A DNA stretch of 10,626 bases, taken from the NCBI GenBank assembly GCA_031276105.1, contig JAISNS010000036.1, positions 1-10,626 on the forward strand, written 5' to 3'. The translations under genes and the position numbers were made by a program. Below the pieces are notes generated by a model. That model made no database searches, was not told the DNA's origin, and saw only the letters and a list, made by a program, of their open reading frames with translations. This DNA comes from Dysgonamonadaceae bacterium (GTDB taxonomy: Bacteria; Bacteroidota; Bacteroidia; Bacteroidales; Azobacteroidaceae). This document shows positions 6,188-10,626 of this stretch, one piece after another; the stretch's first letter is position 1; the number at the start of each line of letters is the position of its first letter.

Positions 6188-7392
6188 TGGCCGATTTTGA
6201 CTTAATAATTCAGTTTGGAAAAGATTATTCGGCGGGGTTAGCCGCTTTGCAAAACTCCGTTGATATTTACAACGTCACCCAAAAAGTCCCTTTGCAATCC
6301 GGCTATTACACCGCCGCCACCGCCCGGGCCGCCGTCCCCACTGCCATTCGCAAGAAAGGCTTGATTATCACTTATCGGACATCCGATGCAATCTGGAAAA
6401 CCGAACAGTTTTATAAGGGTGAAACTTCTGCATGGACAACCGCCGACAATTGGCGTTCCATGGACGGACTTGATATAATTAGCGTTTCCAGCATAGCGGA
6501 TTTGTACGAAAAACTGAACGACGCATCCTTGTGGCTGAACAAATACAATCTTTCCGAGAAGACAATAATAAGAACCTTTCGTTTCGTACAATGGATTTTC
6601 ACGCTTATTGTTGTAAAGAGTGATGCAATTACCCAATACTTGTTTGGCCCTACCATTCTCAATGAAGACGGTACATTTAACGATGCTACTTACTTTGAGA
6701 GTTACATAATCAAGCGTACAATTAGTAATTCCGGAACAGTTATTGTACCTTGGCATTACGTCGACAAACCGGATTTTGTTAACATCGACGCCTTCAAACC
6801 CCTCGCCTCCGGCTATTACACGCCCGATACCGCACACGCCGCCCTGCCTAATTCGATGAGAAAACAGGGAATTGTGATTACTTACCGGACAGCCGCAAGC
6901 GCGTGGGCAACAGAACGGTACGTTGGCACCTCTTGGCAACCCTTCGTGGCGGAAGGAGGCGGAGGCGGCGACGTTGACCTTTCCGAAATCGAAGACGACA
7001 TCGAGGTTTTACAAAAAACCTCCTTTAAATACCTTGCTTCCGATACCAATTTAAACATGATAACCGCCCTTGGCGCCTATTACATCGGCACGGCAGAAAT
7101 ATCCGGAGCGCAACTGACCGGCGGAAGTAAAGATTTTCTTTTTGTGGTCGGGAATAAGCTGCTTTCACCAACCGAAAAGGTGAACGACATAACGCAATAC
7201 CGGATAACGAACGGTGAAATAACAATGCGTAAGCATTATCCCGCATACGGAAACATTGGTAACATTACCCCCGCCAGCTGGGACGAATGGACGTCGCTTG
7301 GCGCTCAAACCACCCCGATTGCTACCATGACCGAATCGGCCTACGAAGCATTGGAAGAAATAGACGAAAATACATTGTATTTTTTAACATAA
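6187..7392 (+). CDS. Multi-domain tail fibre protein with duplicated SGYYT module and knob-like C-terminus
   Basis: This 401-aa protein has a recognisable modular layout. Two related modules, residues 34-91 and 204-253, share the pattern P-L-x-SGYYT-x-x-TA-x-AA-x-P-x-x-x-RK-x-G-x-x-ITYRT followed by a W-x-TE stretch. They flank an unrelated segment (about 92-200). A GGGGG hinge (257-261) and a short acidic helix lead to residues about 284-371. There the spacing of G-x-YYIG, a DFLFVVG strand, QYRITNG, R and W-x-x-W suggests a pyocin-knob-like fold. The end, MTESAYEALEEIDENTLYFLT, is a linker motif common in phage tail proteins. It is translationally coupled to the upstream gene. From about 6240 many codons end in C, unlike the genes to the left. 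Role: host-surface binding, inferred. Confidence 0.7.
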   Translation: MADFDLIIQFGKDYSAGLAALQNSVDIYNVTQKVPLQSGYYTAATARAAVPTAIRKKGLIITYRTSDAIWKTEQFYKGETSAWTTADNWRSMDGLDIISVSSIADLYEKLNDASLWLNKYNLSEKTIIRTFRFVQWIFTLIVVKSDAITQYLFGPTILNEDGTFNDATYFESYIIKRTISNSGTVIVPWHYVDKPDFVNIDAFKPLASGYYTPDTAHAALPNSMRKQGIVITYRTAASAWATERYVGTSWQPFVAEGGGGGDVDLSEIEDDIEVLQKTSFKYLASDTNLNMITALGAYYIGTAEISGAQLTGGSKDFLFVVGNKLLSPTEKVNDITQYRITNGEITMRKHYPAYGNIGNITPASWDEWTSLGAQTTPIATMTESAYEALEEIDENTLYFLT

Positions 7393-7396
7393 CGAG

Positions 7397-7603
7397 ATGA
7401 TATTCAAAGGAACGACACCGATACAGGCAATCAAACTCGGAATCGCCGATGTGCAACGAGTGATGTACAACGGCGCAAAGATATGGCCGGGCGATGACAC
7501 CGGCGACTCCATTTCCGTTAGCCCTTCATCAATAGTCATTCCGGCAAACGGAGACTCGCAAACCGTAACCGTTACGGCAACAGATAATTGGACAGTACTA
7601 TAA
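7397..7603 (+). CDS. 68-aa fibre linker protein ending in the first half of a BACON-like domain
   Basis: The gene starts 4 bases after the fibre gene stop. Residues 1-31 (KGTTPI...KLG...VMYNGAKIW) match a short module that in many phage proteins follows a 'TLYF' segment like the one just ended. After a Gly/Asp linker, residues about 38-68 (SISVSPSSIVIPANG, then SQTVTVTATDNWTV) are the opening strands of a BACON/Ig-like domain. The protein then stops at a TAATAA double stop. The conserved continuation of that domain (AxAxWLTVTPASG) is absent here but present at the start of the next gene, in another frame. This looks like a deliberately or evolutionarily split domain rather than a sequencing frameshift, because two stops and a separate leader intervene. 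Confidence 0.65.
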   Translation: MIFKGTTPIQAIKLGIADVQRVMYNGAKIWPGDDTGDSISVSPSSIVIPANGDSQTVTVTATDNWTVL

Positions 7604-7635
7604 TAAAAATATTAACAAATTAAAAAAACAAAATT

Positions 7636-8256
7636 ATGGCAAAAGCAGCATGGTCAACAGTAACTCCCGCAAGCGGAAGCGCGGGAACAACACCCGTACA
7701 AGTAGGCGGAAGCGTACACACCGGACGCGCCTCGCGTCCAACATCGCCCGTCTTTAAGATAGGAACGGCAGCATCCGCAACATTAACAGGAACACAGGAA
7801 GCGGCAGGAAACATTTTTCAGCTTGCGCAAAATTTAGCCGTTACGAAAGAAGGCGGTACCGCTTTGCCTTTTGAAGGAATATCCAACGCGCAAAAATTAA
7901 ATGTCGTGGTCGCCGGAACAGGATTTACGTTTAACGGATTGCAAATATCAATCGACGACGGCGCAACGTGGACTGCGAAATTAGCAAATAACATAAATTT
8001 TGAAGGAGACCCCGGCGTGACAGCTGCATATAAATTCAGAATACTAATCAGCGCAACGGCGAATCCGACAACAGCTACACGCTCCGGCACGATAACCATC
8101 ACGCCGACGCCTGGAGCCGCTCTGCCTGTCAGGACTATCACGCAAGCCGCCGGCGACGCAGCTGTTTCGATAAGTCCGACCTCAATCACCATCCCGGCAG
8201 ACGGAACCGCACAAACCGTTAACGTTACGGCAAATGCCGATTGGACGGTAGAATAA
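7636..8256 (+). CDS. BACON-like fibre protein with complementary half-domains at both ends
   Basis: This 206-aa beta-rich protein begins MAKAAWSTVTPASGSAG, the second half of a BACON-like domain (1 to about 50, including the HTGRASR strand). It has a central Ig-like domain (about 80-170) containing SIDDGATW, AYKFRI and RSGTITITPTPG...RTITQ. It ends (177-206) with a new first half (VSISPTSITIPADG...NVTANADWTVE). The C-terminal half matches that of the 68-aa neighbour at 18 of 30 positions. Residues about 81-170 are clearly paralogous to the next protein (SNxQKLN, DDGxTW, AYKFR). It thus carries both an acceptor-like and a donor-like end and could in principle assemble head to tail. The leader is A-rich. 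BACON domains are associated with carbohydrate or surface binding. Confidence 0.7.
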   Translation: MAKAAWSTVTPASGSAGTTPVQVGGSVHTGRASRPTSPVFKIGTAASATLTGTQEAAGNIFQLAQNLAVTKEGGTALPFEGISNAQKLNVVVAGTGFTFNGLQISIDDGATWTAKLANNINFEGDPGVTAAYKFRILISATANPTTATRSGTITITPTPGAALPVRTITQAAGDAAVSISPTSITIPADGTAQTVNVTANADWTVE

Positions 8257-8262
8257 GCAATT

Positions 8263-8808
8263 ATGGCGAAAGCAGCATGGTTAACGGTTAAAGACGAATC
8301 AGGAAACAACGTAACAGGCGGAACAGCCGGAACAAAAACCCTGAAAATAGGCTCAAGCACAGCCCATACGGGGAGGCTTCAACGCACATCGCCTTTTTCG
8401 CTCAAACCGACGGCAGGCGGAACACAAGTTAACAAGACAATCCCACAATTATCGTCGGGAGACATCCTCTTAATCGCCGACCCAAGTACCGTTCCGGGCG
8501 TCGGCATGAATCTATTGGTGCAGGGAGTATCCAACACACAAAAATTAAATGCGACAATAAGCGGCGACGGATTCACGATCGGTTTTTTAGAAATATCGAC
8601 AGACGACGGCTCGACATGGGATACAATCACAAACAATGCAAACATCCCAAACGATCCGGGCGCGGCAGCAGCATATAAATTCCGAGTGGCGGTTTCCGTA
8701 ACGCCGAATACGTCGCCAACAAGCCGTTCGGCAACGCTAACCGTTACCCCTAAACCCGGTACCGCGGTAAAAAAAACAATTACGCAAACCGGCATAATCC
8801 ACAGTTGA
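8263..8808 (+). CDS. BACON-like fibre protein with only the acceptor-like N-terminal half
   Basis: This 181-aa paralogue of the preceding protein starts with the same MAKAAW and continues with LTVKDESG and an AHTGR strand. It shares the central Ig-like domain (SNTQKLN, STDDGSTW, AYKFRV, then KKTITQ). It stops at GIIHS, just where the paralogue begins its C-terminal half-domain, so no donor-like end is present. It begins six bases after the previous TAA and in the same reading frame, so readthrough of one codon would fuse the two proteins. Re-initiation after termination is the simpler explanation. Likely role: the last member or tip of a fibre series, inferred from the missing half. Codon bias is like its neighbours to the left and right. 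Confidence 0.7.
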   Translation: MAKAAWLTVKDESGNNVTGGTAGTKTLKIGSSTAHTGRLQRTSPFSLKPTAGGTQVNKTIPQLSSGDILLIADPSTVPGVGMNLLVQGVSNTQKLNATISGDGFTIGFLEISTDDGSTWDTITNNANIPNDPGAAAAYKFRVAVSVTPNTSPTSRSATLTVTPKPGTAVKKTITQTGIIHS

Positions 8809-8823
8809 CGGCAATAACGTGTA

Positions 8824-8917
8824 GTGACAAGTGACAAGTGACAAGTTAACGAGTAAACAAGTTAACGAGTGACAAGTGACAAGTGACAAGTGACAAGTGA
8901 CAAGTGACAAGTGACAA
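8824..8917. repeat. Heptamer array (GTGACAA) with embedded octamers
   Basis: Three GTGACAA units (8824-8844) are followed by GTTAACGA, GTAAACAA and GTTAACGA (8845-8868), then seven more GTGACAA units (8869-8917). The segment GTAAACAAGTTAACGAG (8853-8869) is shared exactly with the left arm of hairpin copy 2 (5037-5053). There is no GC-rich core and no complementary right arm. Each unit contains TGA or TAA, and 7- and 8-bp periods rotate through all frames, so the array closes every plus-strand frame. It ends 15 bases before the ATG at 8933. Copy number could vary by slippage. Confidence 0.9.
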
Positions 8918-8932
8918 ATAAATAACAAAAAT

Positions 8933-10626
8933 ATGCAAGTAAAAGTAACACAGTTAGACGAAAAAAATATCAACATCGAACGGATATTTAACGACGGGCG
9001 AATCGTTTCAAATGATTATCCTGCGCAGTTTTACTCCGTCTCCGACCGCGGAAATGTAGTTATCATGACCGATCATCGCCCGTTTTCATCAGTCGTCGTA
9101 GCCCCTGCCGACTTGGAAATAAACGGCGAACCGGCGCCGGCCTCCGTTCAGGAAGCCGTGATGCTGCTAAATTCTTTCATCGGAAATTTTAATCCGGCAG
9201 TAGGGGCTGCCTCACCAACCCTTCTCGCCTTTGAAGCAGACAATGATTACAAAGAGGGCGATACGATTAAGCACAACGGCGCGATCTATGTGGCGAAGGC
9301 CGATTTCAAATCCGGCGCCGATTTTGACCCGGACGATTGGGATCAGTTGAGCGTAAACCCTTTCGAGTTGTCGGAAGTAGTGAACGCAGCCGTCGAAGAA
9401 ATTAACGCCGACATTGAAGAAATTAACGCCGACATCGAAGAAATTAACTCAACAATTAGTGATTTTGAACCCACCGCCAACAAAACAACCGCCATTCGAG
9501 AAGCCAATGAAGCGAACGACATAAACTTTCCCACCGAGCTTGCCGCCCGCAAGGAACTCGACACGAAAGCCGACAAAATCACAACCCCGCACATCGATTG
9601 GAATCCCGACGCTTTCGATATTCCGGCCGGCCGGACGCTGCATTTCAACACAGCAACCGCACCGGCTATTGCCGGAGACGACATGCCGATTTTGGCCTGT
9701 TATTCGACCGTGAATGGCGACGCCGATTCGATGTTCGGATTTTTCAGCAACGATGCCGGAGCAACCACGCAATTCGGTTTGTTTCATTTGAACGATGACA
9801 TGGATGCCTTCGTGGCCGACACGCTCTTATACGACGGCGCGCAATGGTTGAACGGCAGCGATTACGTACTTCCCACCGGTATCGCGGGCAATTTCAGCGC
9901 CTGCGTTGGAAACAACGTAACAGTGACCGGCTTCGATTTAACAACCGACATAACCGTTTCGGACGTGCCGCCGAAAAATTTAATCGACGTCGAAAACGAA
10001 GTATTGCAACTCGTAAAAAGCAAAGCAAATATTTTTGTGCGCCTTGCGCAGGGCATCACAATCGGCAATAACATTCAGGGAATGCACATCATCGCAAAGC
10101 CCCCGTTTGCCTACTTCACGGATTGGACTTTGACCGCCGCCGACGGCGCAACAATGGTCAGAACGGATAACAGCTTCGTTTACACGAAAGCAAACGGAAC
10201 AGTTGTTACGCTTGTCGATAACGGAAATATCCTGATAAACGATTATGTGATTGAAGAGCCGTTCCTGATAACCGAAATGGAAGGCAGTTTCACGAACGTG
10301 AACCTGTTTTACCGCTATTTCGACATAAAAGATTTAGACCAGCGTATCGGGCTTGTTTCGGCGTTGCAAACCGTCGACAAATCAAGCATTGTCAATGCGA
10401 TAAACTCTTTGAAGGGTTACGTCGACGGCATTCTGGAAAGCAGCGAAATAGCAGGCTCGCCATACGCGAATTATGCAGCCTTCATGGCAGGCGCAGGCGC
10501 AACGATTACGCCTTCCAAATATGCGTATGTAACATTTACCGATACGGATACGTGGCCGACCGGCGGCAACTGGAATAAGATTGTGGCGGGCGAAACCTGG
10601 AGGCTGGATTGTTCGGACACGGAATG
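8933..10626 (+). CDS. Long tail fibre protein, 3' end beyond the window
   Basis: The frame from the ATG at 8933 is open for 564 codons to the right edge. Residues 1 to about 90 form a head domain (MQVKVTQLDEKNINIERIF... to a SVQEAVMLLNSFIGNF helix) that I associate with tail-associated Bacteroidetes phage proteins. Residues about 104-140 (YKEGDTIKHNGAIYVA, then DFDPDDWDQLS) fit a small carbohydrate-binding-like module of the CBM5/12 type. Residues 155-175 are three exact-register heptads (EEINADI, EEINADI, EEINSTI), followed by more coil. The rest is beta-rich, Gly/Asp/Asn-rich fibre sequence with a second helix (VSALQTVDKSSIVNAINSL) typical of phage fibres. The start is well defined because the repeat array upstream closes all frames and the leader is A-rich. 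Likely role: receptor binding. Confidence 0.8.
   Translation, partial: MQVKVTQLDEKNINIERIFNDGRIVSNDYPAQFYSVSDRGNVVIMTDHRPFSSVVVAPADLEINGEPAPASVQEAVMLLNSFIGNFNPAVGAASPTLLAFEADNDYKEGDTIKHNGAIYVAKADFKSGADFDPDDWDQLSVNPFELSEVVNAAVEEINADIEEINADIEEINSTISDFEPTANKTTAIREANEANDINFPTELAARKELDTKADKITTPHIDWNPDAFDIPAGRTLHFNTATAPAIAGDDMPILACYSTVNGDADSMFGFFSNDAGATTQFGLFHLNDDMDAFVADTLLYDGAQWLNGSDYVLPTGIAGNFSACVGNNVTVTGFDLTTDITVSDVPPKNLIDVENEVLQLVKSKANIFVRLAQGITIGNNIQGMHIIAKPPFAYFTDWTLTAADGATMVRTDNSFVYTKANGTVVTLVDNGNILINDYVIEEPFLITEMEGSFTNVNLFYRYFDIKDLDQRIGLVSALQTVDKSSIVNAINSLKGYVDGILESSEIAGSPYANYAAFMAGAGATITPSKYAYVTFTDTDTWPTGGNWNKIVAGETWRLDCSDTE
9395..9457 (+). repeat. 21-bp coding tandem repeat encoding coiled-coil heptads
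   Basis: Three consecutive 21-bp units (9395-9415, 9416-9436, 9437-9457) encode EEINADI, EEINADI and EEINSTI. The first two differ at one synonymous base. One unit equals one coiled-coil heptad, so gain or loss of a unit would lengthen or shorten the stalk without breaking frame or register. A trimeric fibre stalk is likely, by inference. Confidence 0.85.

Noticed and set aside
6238..6939. Long minus-strand open frame (233 codons) opposite the fibre gene
   Set aside because: It lies fully antisense to a well-supported gene in a stretch with C-rich third positions, which removes stops on the other strand. The translation is Gly/Cys-rich and shows no domain pattern.
7590..7640. Programmed frameshift joining the 68-aa and 206-aa proteins
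   Set aside because: There is a TAATAA double stop, a separate A-rich leader of about 30 bases and no slippery heptamer at the end of the first frame, so separate initiation is more likely.
7818..8360. Minus-strand open frame (180 codons) opposite the BACON-like genes
   Set aside because: It spans the boundary of two real, paralogous plus-strand genes and has low-complexity Val/Ala/Pro composition typical of an antisense shadow.
8824..8917. Possible CRISPR array
   Set aside because: The units are 7-8 bp and directly adjoining, with no unique spacers.
9598..10071. Arg-rich plus-strand frames within the long fibre gene
   Set aside because: They overlap the continuously open 564-codon frame and have the Arg-rich composition expected of an off-frame reading.

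Overview
The window looks like part of a prophage or phage genome from a Bacteroidota (Bacteroidales-like) host. Three things point there. Start codons sit behind A-rich leaders with no Shine-Dalgarno sequence. Promoter-like boxes match the Bacteroidetes -7 consensus TAnnTTTG. The tail-fibre genes use BACON-type Ig-like sequence and a duplicated 'SGYYT...ITYRT' module that I associate with Bacteroidetes phages. Family names are recalled from sequence character; no search was run.

Layout: (1) 28-675, minus strand, a 215-aa protein anchored by one N-terminal membrane helix. It is divergent from everything else, and a well-formed promoter for a leftward gene overlaps its 3' end. (2) 676-903, divergent promoter region. 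(3) 904-3284, head-assembly block: a small coiled-coil protein, a scaffold-like protein and the probable major capsid protein. (4) 3383-5033, three overlapping genes in head-tail joining positions. (5) 5143-5736, probable tail tube protein. (6) 5843-8808, a tightly packed run of tail, baseplate or fibre genes, including three consecutive ORFs whose ends look like complementary halves of BACON domains. (7) 8933 to the right edge, a long tail-fibre gene still open at 564 codons.

Two things stand out. First, the genes at 7397, 7636 and 8263 form a series. The first ends in the N-terminal half of a BACON-like domain. The second starts with the C-terminal half and ends with a new N-terminal half. 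The third starts with a C-terminal half and has no donor half. Both breaks fall at the same point of the fold (...WTV-stop / start-MAKAAW...). This suggests either inter-subunit strand complementation along a fibre (initiator, repeatable middle, cap) or fission of a once-continuous fibre protein. Second, every spacer longer than about 35 bp after the capsid gene is built from short repeat units. Three are long hairpins sharing a GCGCGARGCGCGG core while their arms consist of different 7-8 bp units. They follow the capsid gene and flank the tail-tube gene. The fourth, before the long fibre gene, is a one-armed heptamer array.

No terminase, portal, protease, sheath, tape-measure or lysis gene is recognisable here, so the rest of the morphogenesis module must lie outside the window.
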